From Chloroherpetonaceae bacterium (GTDB taxonomy: Bacteria; Bacteroidota; Chlorobiia; Chlorobiales; Thermochlorobacteraceae): a stretch of DNA of 64,000 nucleotides. The notes below the pieces were generated by a model. It searched no databases. It was not told the origin of the DNA and saw only the letters and a list, made by a program, of their open reading frames with translations. Both the position numbers and the translations under genes were made by a program. Where the stretch lies: assembly GCA_025056565.1 (NCBI GenBank), contig JANWWA010000002.1, positions 115,456 through 179,455 of the forward strand. Reading direction: 5' to 3'. Shown one piece after another: positions 9,088 through 16,968 of the stretch (position 1 is the stretch's first letter; each line of letters opens with the position of its first letter).

Positions 9088-11397
9088 TTATGACTTTTCT
9101 TCAGGACCGTTGCCATTGCCAATACGCAACTGAATAGTCTTATCAGCTAAATCCATTGCTTCTTTTTCGGAGATAACTTGACGCACAAGGTCAGGGAAAA
9201 GTTCCGCAAAGCGTCCATGCGGTCGGAATGCCAACTCTCTGGGAGAGCCGGACTCGCAAATTCTGCCCTTATCGAGCACAAAAACCGTCTCAGAGCGACG
9301 AATGAGCTCAGCGTCATGTGAGATGTCGATAATCGTCCAGCATCGCTCTGCATAGAGTGCTTGAATAAGTTGCAGTTTAGTGCGCTCTTCTAAGCCACCG
9401 AAGGCTTCGTCGAGAATAAGAATGCACGGTTTGCTAATGATGGTGCGCGCAAAAATGATGCGTCGGATAAGTCCCAGCGGCACATTGTTACCAGTAGAGG
9501 TCAGCATCGTATTGAGCCGATTGGGCAAGGCGCGCACGGCATCATACATCTGAGCAACTCGAAGTGCCCAATCGAATTGCTCTTTCGGGAAGTGCCGACC
9601 CATTAAGATGTTTTCCTCGATTGTGCCTTCGAAAATCTCATTTTCGGCGAGCACAATGCCGACGGTTTTGCGCAAATCTGCAAGACTAAGACGCATAATG
9701 TCATATCCGCCGAACTCAATGAGCCCTTTGCTGGGCGGATAGATGCCTACCAAGAGTGATGCGAGCGTGGTTTTACCCGCTCCACTCTCACCCACAAGGC
9801 TGACACGTGCACCACTGCGAATGTAGAGCGAGAGGTGATTAAAAACCTGATGACCATCAGGATAGCTAAATGAGACATCCGTGATGCGAATGTCTGGAGG
9901 CGTCTCCGACCACTTGATGCTGACTTCTGTGTGTCGTGGCGCTTCAAGGGGCTTATCAATCAGATATGACAGCTTGTCAATAGCGGTAAGCAAATCATAG
10001 TGTTCCGCAAATTGCGAAACCAGCTTCTCGATCGAGCCAAGCATAGCCACAATAACAAGCTCTGCAGCGACCAGCTGACCAATAGATAGCTGACCTTGAA
10101 TAACAAGCGAGCCACCAATACCGAGCACACCTACAATTGCAAATGCTCTAAAGACCACAGAACCTGTAATCTGGCGTGCGACCACCATAAAGTGCTTGTG
10201 GCGTGCTTTCATATACTCTGTGCCGATTTCATCAACACGCTGGTAAATGAAGTCAGGATTAGCAAAGAGCTTGAAGCTGGTCTGGCAGCGCCCAATTTCT
10301 TCGAGCCATGAGGCAAGAGCATACTTTTTCTTGGATTCCTTAATGCTGGTAACAAGCCCGCCACGCCCCAACACGAAGACCAAGATCGGCACAAAGGCAA
10401 TCAAACTGAGGTTGAAGAGAATGAAAAATGGGTGATAAATAGCCAAGAGGAAGAGTCCAATCACCATAACCAGCGTGGCGCTCACTCCGTCAAGCAAAAA
10501 CTTACCGACGGTTTTCTGAATGGTCAGCACATCGAAGAAGCGGTTGATGAGTTCGGGTGGGTATTCATTTTCCAGAGAGGCTTGCTTCATTCGTGGCAAA
10601 CGATACGCAATCTCGAAGGCTGTACGTATGAAAATTCGCCGTTGAAGCACATCAACCACATACTGCTTCATTACATCAAAGGCACCGACAATCAGCATTC
10701 CGATGGCAACGATAATGCAAAGCCACACTAATTGATTGGTAAAGACGCCTAAAACAACGGAGTTGACGATGGCTGATGCAGAAAGAGGCACAATAAGCGA
10801 AAGAATACCGACAATGGCAGCATACGTAACAACAATGGCGAAATCTCGCTTCTCTTCTTTCAGAAGCTCAAAGAGCTTGCTAAGAATCACGCTGAGAAGA
10901 TCTTTGTGTTCGTAACCAATACTATGTGCGTCTTGCGGCTTTTTACCGTAGCCACCGTGTGGGTCTTTGCTGTGCAGAGCGGGTCTGGTCATAAAAGTGT
11001 GCAGTGCACCGTCATATACCAAAATCGGGAGCACTTCTTTCCCTCCAAAGAGTTCCTCGATAGTCAGTTTCGCTGTGCGATGCGTCTGGAAGCTGTATGC
11101 TTGAACGGTACCTTTGGAGAGAGAATCCAGCAGCAACAACTGTCCATTGTGCAAAAGGAGCGAATTGGCAGGGAACTTTTTTGCAAAATCCTTCTTCGCA
11201 ATACCCATTCGCCGCAGCGAAAGCCCGATTGACTGACCAAGTGTCTCCAGTTCCTGCAGAAGACAAGCAGAATCTATCGTGCGATGAGTAAAATACTCAC
11301 GAATCTTGGCAGCATAGAATGGCAAAGATGCTTTCTCCGTCAGCTTCTCCAACGCTTGAAATGCTTGGAGCTCGAGGACCTCGTCTCTCTTATCCAT
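9088..11397 (-). CDS. Type I secretion-like ABC transporter with degenerate signature motif
   Basis: Inner-membrane exporter subunit, 769 aa. Residues 1-130 resemble the inactive C39-like domain of HlyB-type ATPases (CLLQELETLGQSIGLSLRRM, then a strand-rich segment) with no evident catalytic Cys. A six-helix ABC exporter domain spans about 190-480, and the nucleotide-binding domain about 495-740. The Walker A is GESGAGKTT (about 534), Walker B is CILILDEAF and the H-loop is DISHDAE, all intact. The Q-loop position reads VLAENEIF, and the region where LSGGQ is expected reads NNVPLGLIRRIIFAR, so both are non-canonical. It heads the export operon. The cargo is unknown. Confidence 0.88.
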   Translation of the reverse strand: MDKRDEVLELQAFQALEKLTEKASLPFYAAKIREYFTHRTIDSACLLQELETLGQSIGLSLRRMGIAKKDFAKKFPANSLLLHNGQLLLLDSLSKGTVQAYSFQTHRTAKLTIEELFGGKEVLPILVYDGALHTFMTRPALHSKDPHGGYGKKPQDAHSIGYEHKDLLSVILSKLFELLKEEKRDFAIVVTYAAIVGILSLIVPLSASAIVNSVVLGVFTNQLVWLCIIVAIGMLIVGAFDVMKQYVVDVLQRRIFIRTAFEIAYRLPRMKQASLENEYPPELINRFFDVLTIQKTVGKFLLDGVSATLVMVIGLFLLAIYHPFFILFNLSLIAFVPILVFVLGRGGLVTSIKESKKKYALASWLEEIGRCQTSFKLFANPDFIYQRVDEIGTEYMKARHKHFMVVARQITGSVVFRAFAIVGVLGIGGSLVIQGQLSIGQLVAAELVIVAMLGSIEKLVSQFAEHYDLLTAIDKLSYLIDKPLEAPRHTEVSIKWSETPPDIRITDVSFSYPDGHQVFNHLSLYIRSGARVSLVGESGAGKTTLASLLVGIYPPSKGLIEFGGYDIMRLSLADLRKTVGIVLAENEIFEGTIEENILMGRHFPKEQFDWALRVAQMYDAVRALPNRLNTMLTSTGNNVPLGLIRRIIFARTIISKPCILILDEAFGGLEERTKLQLIQALYAERCWTIIDISHDAELIRRSETVFVLDKGRICESGSPRELAFRPHGRFAELFPDLVRQVISEKEAMDLADKTIQLRIGNGNGPEEKS

Positions 11398-11683
11398 CTC
11401 TCGTGTAACATTAAAGTTTCAAGGTATAACTCCTTTGCTCTCTATACTTGCGATGGGATAAACGCAAGAAAGGCGGGACTAGACCAGTAAATCACGATTT
11501 GAAAACTAACGCACACAACAAAAAGTTCCAAAAAACATTTTGAATTTTTCGTTGAAATGCCTATATTGCCATATAGTTACTCAACGAAGGAGACTTCATT
11601 GACTCCCCCGAGCCAGCGTTACACCTGCACACTTGTAAGCACATGTTTAGAAGCAATAAACCTGAAACACAATCGCCACAACT

Positions 11684-12208
11684 ATGAAAACGCATATTCT
11701 CATTCTTTCTTTTTTCTTTGCCGCATCTGGGTTGGCTCTCGGACAACCAATTTTAGGTACATATCAGCAGTCCGTATTGGATGCTCCTGCTGAGCTTAAA
11801 AGTGGGGAGGATGTTATGATTACAAAAGACCAGAGCGCCAAAAACAAAATTTGGATAAGTGGCTTAATCCCAAATCAGAAATTTTATGCTCTGCTGCAAG
11901 TACAGACCGAAGATGGTATGACCTACACAGTGCCGAAACAGAGAGCCAGAAACTACCAAATCAATGTAGGCTGCATCGTGTATGACACAGACGAACGAAA
12001 GGTGGTAATTTCTCTCCACAACAAAAAGGACTGCGACGAAAACATTGGAAACGTGTCAGTTAGCAAAGAGGGGTCAGTCGCAGCAGCTGGTGTCAGAGTA
12101 GGAACCGATGGTAGAGTAAGTGTGCCTGGAGTGGATATAAACGGTGGTAGCGTAAAGATAAATGCTGTAAGAGCAGCAGGCATCACATACATCGGCGAGA
12201 AAAAGTAG
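11684..12208 (+). CDS. Small secreted protein of unknown function
   Basis: 174-aa protein with a clear Sec signal peptide (residues 1-20, cleavage likely after LALG). I do not recognise a family. The mature N-terminal half is mixed polar with two Cys residues (NVGCIVYD and NKKDCDENI) that could form a disulfide. The last 50 residues are rich in Gly and Val in an alternating pattern (GSVAAAGVRVGTDGRVSVPG, then VDINGGSVKI), suggesting a small beta-solenoid or adhesive strand stack. It is divergent from the type I export operon with 286 bp between the starts and convergent with glnN across a bidirectional terminator. No Shine-Dalgarno sequence is evident. Confidence 0.7.
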   Translation: MKTHILILSFFFAASGLALGQPILGTYQQSVLDAPAELKSGEDVMITKDQSAKNKIWISGLIPNQKFYALLQVQTEDGMTYTVPKQRARNYQINVGCIVYDTDERKVVISLHNKKDCDENIGNVSVSKEGSVAAAGVRVGTDGRVSVPGVDINGGSVKINAVRAAGITYIGEKK

Positions 12209-12238
12209 TAACTATCTTCGTGTAACATAAGAAAAAGT

Positions 12239-12262
12239 AAAGGGGCGATGTTGCGCCCCTTT
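12239..12262. terminator. Bidirectional intrinsic terminator
   Basis: A 9-bp perfect stem, AAAGGGGCG paired with CGCCCCTTT around a 6-nt loop, lies between the convergent secreted-protein gene and glnN. It has T-rich or A-rich flanks that supply a U-tract in either direction. The glnN stop is 5 bp beyond the stem. Confidence 0.8.
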
Positions 12263-12266
12263 ATGT

Positions 12267-14429
12267 TTAGTGCATAAAGAGCAGTTCCATATAGCTGGGG
12301 ATGGGATAGAGACTTCTATCAAGCTCACCTTCCAGCTTATCCGCTACTTCGCGCACGCTATTCATTGCAGGCAAAATGACCTCGGCACAGTATTTTGCTT
12401 GAGCTTCTAGCCCCTTCTGGTGGTGAATCTCAGCCGTGAGTTCTTCCAACTTATCGGTACGCGACATCAGTTCTGCGATGTTCTTAGCAAGGTCGGAGAC
12501 CAATGCAAGCTGCTTTTTCTTGGTAGCGTCATTAATCTTTGCCGCTTTACCGAGCTGCAGGAGCTTGCCGACCGACTCAGCGACTTCACTTTGGAAGCGC
12601 ATACAAGCTGGCAGAATTTGCGTGCGAATCATCATTAAAAGGGTTTTTGCTTCAATGTCAATAGCTTTGATGTAGCGCTCCATTCTCACATTGTAGCGAG
12701 CGTCAATTTCTGCTTCGGTCAGCACGCCGTATTTAACGAACATCTCACGCACGCTCTGGTCTTTCCAGACTTTCATCGCCTCTGGCAAATTGCGATGATT
12801 TGGAAGACCACGCTTTTTAGCTTCTTTCTGCCATGCTTCACTGTAACCATCACCCTCGAAGCGAATAGGTTTTGTAGCCTTAATCTCGCGACGCAATACT
12901 TCAAAGACAGCTGCTTCTAATTCTTTACCAGCTTTCATCTCGGCTTCAATAGCCTCTCGCATCTCGTCAATTGCCTCTGCCATCAAGGTATTAAGCACCA
13001 TATTCGGAATTGCAATTGGCATTGACGAGGGGACAGCGCGAAACTCAAACTTATTGCCAGTGAAGGCAAAAGGTGAAGTGCGGTTGCGGTCAGTATTGTC
13101 TTTGTTAAGTGTGGGAATATGTGAAATGTCTAAGTCAATAAACTGTTTCTCTGTAGTCTTCTTCATATCCCCTTTCTCAATTGCATCGAGAATCTCGCTA
13201 AGCTGGTCGCCCAAGAAGACAGAGATAATCGCTGGCGGAGCTTCGTTGGCGCCCAAGCGATGGTCATTTCCGGGGTTCGCAACTGCTGCACGTAGCACAG
13301 CGGCGCGCTTGTGAATACCTTTCAACACTGCAACGAGAAAAACCAAGAATTGTAGGTTCGATTCAGGTGTTTCACCCGGGTCTAAAAGATTGCCGCCGAC
13401 ATCCGCAGCAATTGACCAGTTGTTGTGCTTGCCAGAGCCGTTGATGCCTGCAAATGGCTTTTCGTGAATAAGCAGTGCAAGCCCTTTGCGTTCTGCTACA
13501 CGGCGCAGCATCTCCATCGTAAGCAGATTGTGGTCTGAGGCTAAGGGGGTTTCCTCGTGAATGGGCGCAATTTCAAACTGGTGGGGTGCAACTTCGTTGT
13601 GCCGAGTCTTAGCAGGCACACCTAATTGATACAGCTCTTTCTCCAGCTCCTGCATAAACTCCATCACGCGGTCAGGGATAGAGCCAAAGTAATGGTCTTC
13701 AAGCTGCTGATTTTTGGGTGGCAGCGCACCGATGAGCGTCCGCCCTGTCATAATTAGGTCTGGGCGCTGTTCATAAAGGGCGCGGTCAATGAGGAAATAC
13801 TCTTGTTCAGCCCCCACATATGTTTTCACTCTGGTTACTTTCTTATTGCCCAAAAGGTGGAGCAATTTGACCGCTGCGTCGCTAAGGGCGCGTGCAGAGC
13901 GTAACAGAGGTGTTTTCTCGTCTAAGGCTTCGCCGTGATACGAAATGAAGACCGATGGAATGCAGAGCGTAGTGCCTTCTGGTCCTTTCATCAGGAAGGC
14001 AGGTGAGCTAGGGTCCCAAGCTGTGTAACCACGCGCCTCAAATGTGGTGCGCATACCCCCTGAGGGAAAACTCGAGGCGTCTGGCTCGCCCTGAATGAGC
14101 TGGCTGCCTGAGAATTTTTCAATGAGATTGCCCTCCTTGTCGAAAGCGATGAAGGCATCGTGCTTTTCTGCTGTGGCTCCCGTCATGGGCTGAAACCAGT
14201 GGCAGTAGTGCGTTGCACCGTTCTCAATAGCCCATTCCTTCATTGCTTGGGCGACCGTTTCAGCAATGCGCTCATCGAGGTCTTCACCACGCTGCAGTGT
14301 ATTGGTGAGCGAGCTGTAGACATCGGCAGGCAGGCGCTCGCGCATCACGCGGTCGTTGAAGGTCAGGCTGCCGAACATTGCAGCATTTTCAGAGAGTGTA
14401 ACCGTCCCGTTTTGTGTTGAGGTGCTCAT
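12267..14429 (-). CDS. glnN: Glutamine synthetase type III (GSIII)
   Basis: ATP-dependent glutamine synthetase of the GSIII class, 720 aa, the size typical of Bacteroidota and cyanobacterial GlnN proteins and far larger than GlnA. It condenses ammonia and glutamate. Visible features are THYCHWFQPMTGATAEKHDAF, VGAEQEYFLID (metal-site Glu), TRHNEVAPHQFEIAPI, GINGSGKHNNWSI and NRTSPFAFTGNKFEFRAVPSS, the last with the Arg/Glu of the active site. The AsnC-type regulator gene lies 54 bp upstream on the same strand, so the two may be one unit or a regulator-target pair. Its 3' end abuts a bidirectional terminator. Confidence 0.96.
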   Translation of the reverse strand: MSTSTQNGTVTLSENAAMFGSLTFNDRVMRERLPADVYSSLTNTLQRGEDLDERIAETVAQAMKEWAIENGATHYCHWFQPMTGATAEKHDAFIAFDKEGNLIEKFSGSQLIQGEPDASSFPSGGMRTTFEARGYTAWDPSSPAFLMKGPEGTTLCIPSVFISYHGEALDEKTPLLRSARALSDAAVKLLHLLGNKKVTRVKTYVGAEQEYFLIDRALYEQRPDLIMTGRTLIGALPPKNQQLEDHYFGSIPDRVMEFMQELEKELYQLGVPAKTRHNEVAPHQFEIAPIHEETPLASDHNLLTMEMLRRVAERKGLALLIHEKPFAGINGSGKHNNWSIAADVGGNLLDPGETPESNLQFLVFLVAVLKGIHKRAAVLRAAVANPGNDHRLGANEAPPAIISVFLGDQLSEILDAIEKGDMKKTTEKQFIDLDISHIPTLNKDNTDRNRTSPFAFTGNKFEFRAVPSSMPIAIPNMVLNTLMAEAIDEMREAIEAEMKAGKELEAAVFEVLRREIKATKPIRFEGDGYSEAWQKEAKKRGLPNHRNLPEAMKVWKDQSVREMFVKYGVLTEAEIDARYNVRMERYIKAIDIEAKTLLMMIRTQILPACMRFQSEVAESVGKLLQLGKAAKINDATKKKQLALVSDLAKNIAELMSRTDKLEELTAEIHHQKGLEAQAKYCAEVILPAMNSVREVADKLEGELDRSLYPIPSYMELLFMH

Positions 14430-14483
14430 ATACAGAGTTAGAATTAAGTGTAGTGAAAGTTGTGATGCGTGTATTACGGATAA

Positions 14484-14987
14484 TTAACTTCCATTCAGAC
14501 CTTTGGTATGCTCCAAGCATTTCAAGGTTTTTTGTGCATTGATGCGGTTCGAGCGTTTGATTTCAGAAAGCACAATGTCGGTCTGCGTGCCTGTTACGCC
14601 TGTCCAAGATTGAATGCGTGCCAAGAGTCGCTCTAAGGCGCCTGTATCCGAAACAATTGCTTTAATGAGGTGTGAGCCTTCGCCAGTGATAGAATAACAT
14701 TCTGTGATTTCGTCTTCTTTCTGAACGTGTTGAATAAGCGATGGATAGTGCTTTGAGGAGTCCATCGTTACTCGAATAAAAGCAATAATGTCGTAGCCGA
14801 GTTTTTTGACATCTACAATAGCTGTAAAGCCCTTAATGACCCCGCGCGCTTCCAACTTCTCTAACCGCTCACTAACTGACGGAATGGATAAACCAACTGC
14901 TTCAGCCAATTCACTTCGCCGTGCGCGACCATCTTCTGAGAGCATCTCAATGAGCTTGAGGTCAATTTTGTCTAAGTGCCACGACAT
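14484..14987 (-). CDS. Lrp/AsnC-family transcriptional regulator
   Basis: 167-aa feast/famine regulator. An N-terminal winged helix-turn-helix (LDKIDLKLIEMLSEDGRARR, then SELAEAVGLSIPSVSERLEKL) is followed by a RAM ligand-binding domain (residues about 70-150). It contains the YSITGEGSHLIKAIVSD segment typical of the effector fold. Such proteins form octamers and sense amino acids. It is immediately upstream of glnN, which makes glutamine or another amino acid a plausible signal and glnN a plausible target (inference). A TATAAT lies at 15001-15006 on the complementary strand and a 15-bp palindrome lies at 15011-15025, suggesting autoregulation and a very short leader. Confidence 0.92.
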   Translation of the reverse strand: MSWHLDKIDLKLIEMLSEDGRARRSELAEAVGLSIPSVSERLEKLEARGVIKGFTAIVDVKKLGYDIIAFIRVTMDSSKHYPSLIQHVQKEDEITECYSITGEGSHLIKAIVSDTGALERLLARIQSWTGVTGTQTDIVLSEIKRSNRINAQKTLKCLEHTKGLNGS

Positions 14988-15000
14988 GTGACTGAACCTG

Positions 15001-15025
15001 ATTATAGCAACCTAAAAAATTTAGG
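15001..15025 (-). promoter_or_regulatory. Promoter and candidate operator of the AsnC-type gene
   Basis: Reading toward the regulator gene, CCTAAATTTTTTAGG (15011-15025, perfect 6-bp arms around 3 bases) is followed by a perfect TATAAT at 15001-15006, which ends 13 bp before the ATG. The palindrome covers the spacer and -35 side of the promoter. Its AT-rich centre and length are like known Lrp/AsnC-type sites. Binding is inferred. Confidence 0.5.
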
Positions 15026-15143
15026 TGTTTTTGTGTGTATATCTGCAAAATTAAAATTTTTGCTTGCAAATGCAAGAAAGATTTTGGGCGTGTGTTGGAA
15101 GCAAAGGTCGTAAGATAGCTCGTAGCCCCTTGCTATGTGGCGC

Positions 15144-15172
15144 TTGCGTGTAAGGCAAAAGTTTTTTAACCT
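15144..15172 (+). promoter_or_regulatory. Candidate promoter of the thiD-tenA leader
   Basis: TTGCGT at 15144-15149 and TAACCT at 15167-15172 are separated by 17 bp, 25 bp before the riboswitch. The element lies inside an inverted repeat (CGCTTGC 15141-15147 and GCAAGCG 15174-15180). The match to sigma-70 consensus is only moderate. Confidence 0.35.
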
Positions 15173-15196
15173 TGCAAGCGATTTTGGGCAAGCCAT

Positions 15197-15286
15197 CATC
15201 TTCGGGGTGCTGGTTGCAGAGAAAGCAGCCGGCTGAGAATATACCCGAGGAACTTGATTCAGGTAATACTGACGCAAGGAAAGATG
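15197..15286 (+). ncRNA. TPP riboswitch (THI element)
   Basis: This is a clear thiamine pyrophosphate aptamer. P1 is CATCTT (15197-15202) pairing with AAGATG (15281-15286). The conserved core blocks appear in order: CGGGGTGC at 15203-15210, GGCTGAGAATATACCC at 15231-15246, and GAACTTGATTCAGGTAATAC ending near 15269, followed by GACGCAAGGA. It lies 73 bp before the thiD ATG. No strong terminator follows, so control is more likely at translation initiation or by a weak structure. Confidence 0.96.
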
Positions 15287-15359
15287 AGGCGAAGCATGAA
15301 TTTATCTCCCACCGTCTTGCTTCCAGTCGTTTTTCCTCTGCGCACAAACTTTTCGTCCG

Positions 15360-16169
15360 ATGAACACATACATACGCCTTTTAACCGTTGCCGGTTCAGA
15401 TTCAGGAGGCGGCGCAGGCATTCAAGCGGATCTGAAGACATTTTCTGCACTGGGGTGCTACGGTATGTCCGCTATTACAGCACTGACGGCACAAAATACG
15501 GTTGGTGTGGAGGCCATCTACGGGGTGCCCGCAGAATTTGTCGCAAAGCAAATCGACGCAGTGGTGCAGGATATTGGTGTCAATGCGGTCAAAATTGGAA
15601 TGTTAGCTACAGCAGATATTATCAAGGCCGTAGCGGACCGTTTAGCAGCACATCAGCTACGCCCAGTCGTCTTAGACCCTGTTATGACGGCTAAGAGCGG
15701 AGACAGGCTGCTGGAGGAAAGTGCAGTGGAAGCATTGCGAACTTGCTTACTCCCACTCGCTACGGTGGTAACACCAAATTTGCCAGAAACAAGTCTTCTG
15801 CTGGGGCGCACGGTTCGCACCCGAAGCGAAATGGAACAGGCTGCCCGTGATTTGCAGGCACTGGGAGCAAAGAACGTCTTGGTCAAAGGAGGACATCTAA
15901 GTGAGCCTGTCAGTGCAGATTGTCTGCTCACTGAGGAGGGAAGTCTGCACTGGCTCGAGGCGAAACGCATCCACACGGCAAACACACATGGCACAGGCTG
16001 CACACTTTCCTCCGCCATTGCAGCGTATTTAGCCAAAGGCGTGGGGATAGTCGAGGCAGTAAAACTGGCAAAGAACTACCTCACGGGTGCAATAGAACGC
16101 GGCGCAACATACGCACTTGGCAAAGGGCATGCCCCTGTTCATCACTTCTATCAACTCTGGACAAACTAA
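15360..16169 (+). CDS. thiD: Hydroxymethylpyrimidine / phosphomethylpyrimidine kinase
   Basis: Ribokinase-fold enzyme (269 aa) that phosphorylates HMP and HMP-P to HMP-PP for thiamine synthesis. Evident motifs are VAGSDSGGGAGIQADLKTFS (substrate pocket), VKIGMLATADI, VLDPVMTAKSGD, VLVKGGH, and the anion hole and catalytic Asp-type region NTHGTGCTLSSAIAAYLAKG. The TPP riboswitch 73 bp upstream confirms the pathway. tenA starts 3 bp after the stop, so the two form a salvage-type operon. No good Shine-Dalgarno sequence precedes the ATG (TTTCGTCCG), which leaves room for riboswitch control through structure near the start. Confidence 0.96.
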   Translation: MNTYIRLLTVAGSDSGGGAGIQADLKTFSALGCYGMSAITALTAQNTVGVEAIYGVPAEFVAKQIDAVVQDIGVNAVKIGMLATADIIKAVADRLAAHQLRPVVLDPVMTAKSGDRLLEESAVEALRTCLLPLATVVTPNLPETSLLLGRTVRTRSEMEQAARDLQALGAKNVLVKGGHLSEPVSADCLLTEEGSLHWLEAKRIHTANTHGTGCTLSSAIAAYLAKGVGIVEAVKLAKNYLTGAIERGATYALGKGHAPVHHFYQLWTN

Positions 16170-16172
16170 ACT

Positions 16173-16838
16173 ATGACCTTTACTGCAGAACTCTGGAATA
16201 CGATTGACCACATCTATGCCAGCATTCTGGCGCACCCTTTTAACCGAGAGCTAGCAAGCGGCACTTTGCCGGAGGAAAAATTTCAGTTTTACATCAAGCA
16301 AGATGCACTGTATCTAATGGACTTTGCCAAAGCCTTAGCGCTGCTGGCAGCAAAATCCAGCACCGCTGAGGATATCGTGCAGTTCATTAAGTTCTCCGAG
16401 AGCGCAATTGTGGCAGAGCGCAGTCTGCACGAATTTTACTTTTCACTCTACAAGACCACACTGGATGTGAACTACGCCCCAGCGTGCTTTGCCTACACAA
16501 ACTATATGCTAGCTTCTGCAGCGCTACGCAACTATGAAGAAGGCATTGCAGCGTTGCTGCCTTGCTTTTGGATTTATCGGGAAGTTGGGCAGCACATCTA
16601 CTCCCATGTATCAGGGCAGCCAAGTTATGCGCATCATCCCTACAAGAATTGGATTGATATGTATGCCAGTGAAGAATACGGTGAGCTTGTTAGCCAGATG
16701 TTGCGCATCACGGACAGAGTGGCAGCTGCTACCACAGTGCATACAAGAGAGCTAATGAAAAGCGCTTTTGTTTATTCTTCTCGCTTGGAGTGGCTCTTTT
16801 GGGATAGTGCTTATCGATTAGAAGCGTGGCAGCCCTAA
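16173..16838 (+). CDS. tenA: TenA-family aminopyrimidine aminohydrolase / thiaminase II
   Basis: 221-aa all-helical TenA protein, which hydrolyses aminopyrimidine breakdown products of thiamine so that HMP can be salvaged by ThiD. The catalytic Cys sits in ALLPCFWIYREVG (about residue 131, the C135 position of Bacillus TenA). The C-terminal Glu is present in SSRLEWLFWDSAYRLE. FYIKQDALYLMDFAKALALL near residue 50 carries the conserved Asp that contacts the pyrimidine. It starts 3 bp after thiD, under the same TPP riboswitch. Confidence 0.95.
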   Translation: MTFTAELWNTIDHIYASILAHPFNRELASGTLPEEKFQFYIKQDALYLMDFAKALALLAAKSSTAEDIVQFIKFSESAIVAERSLHEFYFSLYKTTLDVNYAPACFAYTNYMLASAALRNYEEGIAALLPCFWIYREVGQHIYSHVSGQPSYAHHPYKNWIDMYASEEYGELVSQMLRITDRVAAATTVHTRELMKSAFVYSSRLEWLFWDSAYRLEAWQP

Positions 16839-16968
16839 GTTAGCGTGCTTAGCCTCAAAGTTGATAGAATCCCCTAATAGCCTTAGCTTTGAATTGAAGC
16901 CTGCAGCGATGAGCAAGTTGCTGAGCTAATTACAAATCAGTGTGCCTTGTTTAAGCTCGAGAGCAAAA

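Noticed and set aside
15283..15694. Open frame starting inside the TPP riboswitch and overlapping thiD
   Set aside because: Its sequence is Arg-rich and non-conserved in character and antagonises thiD; it is an out-of-frame shadow.
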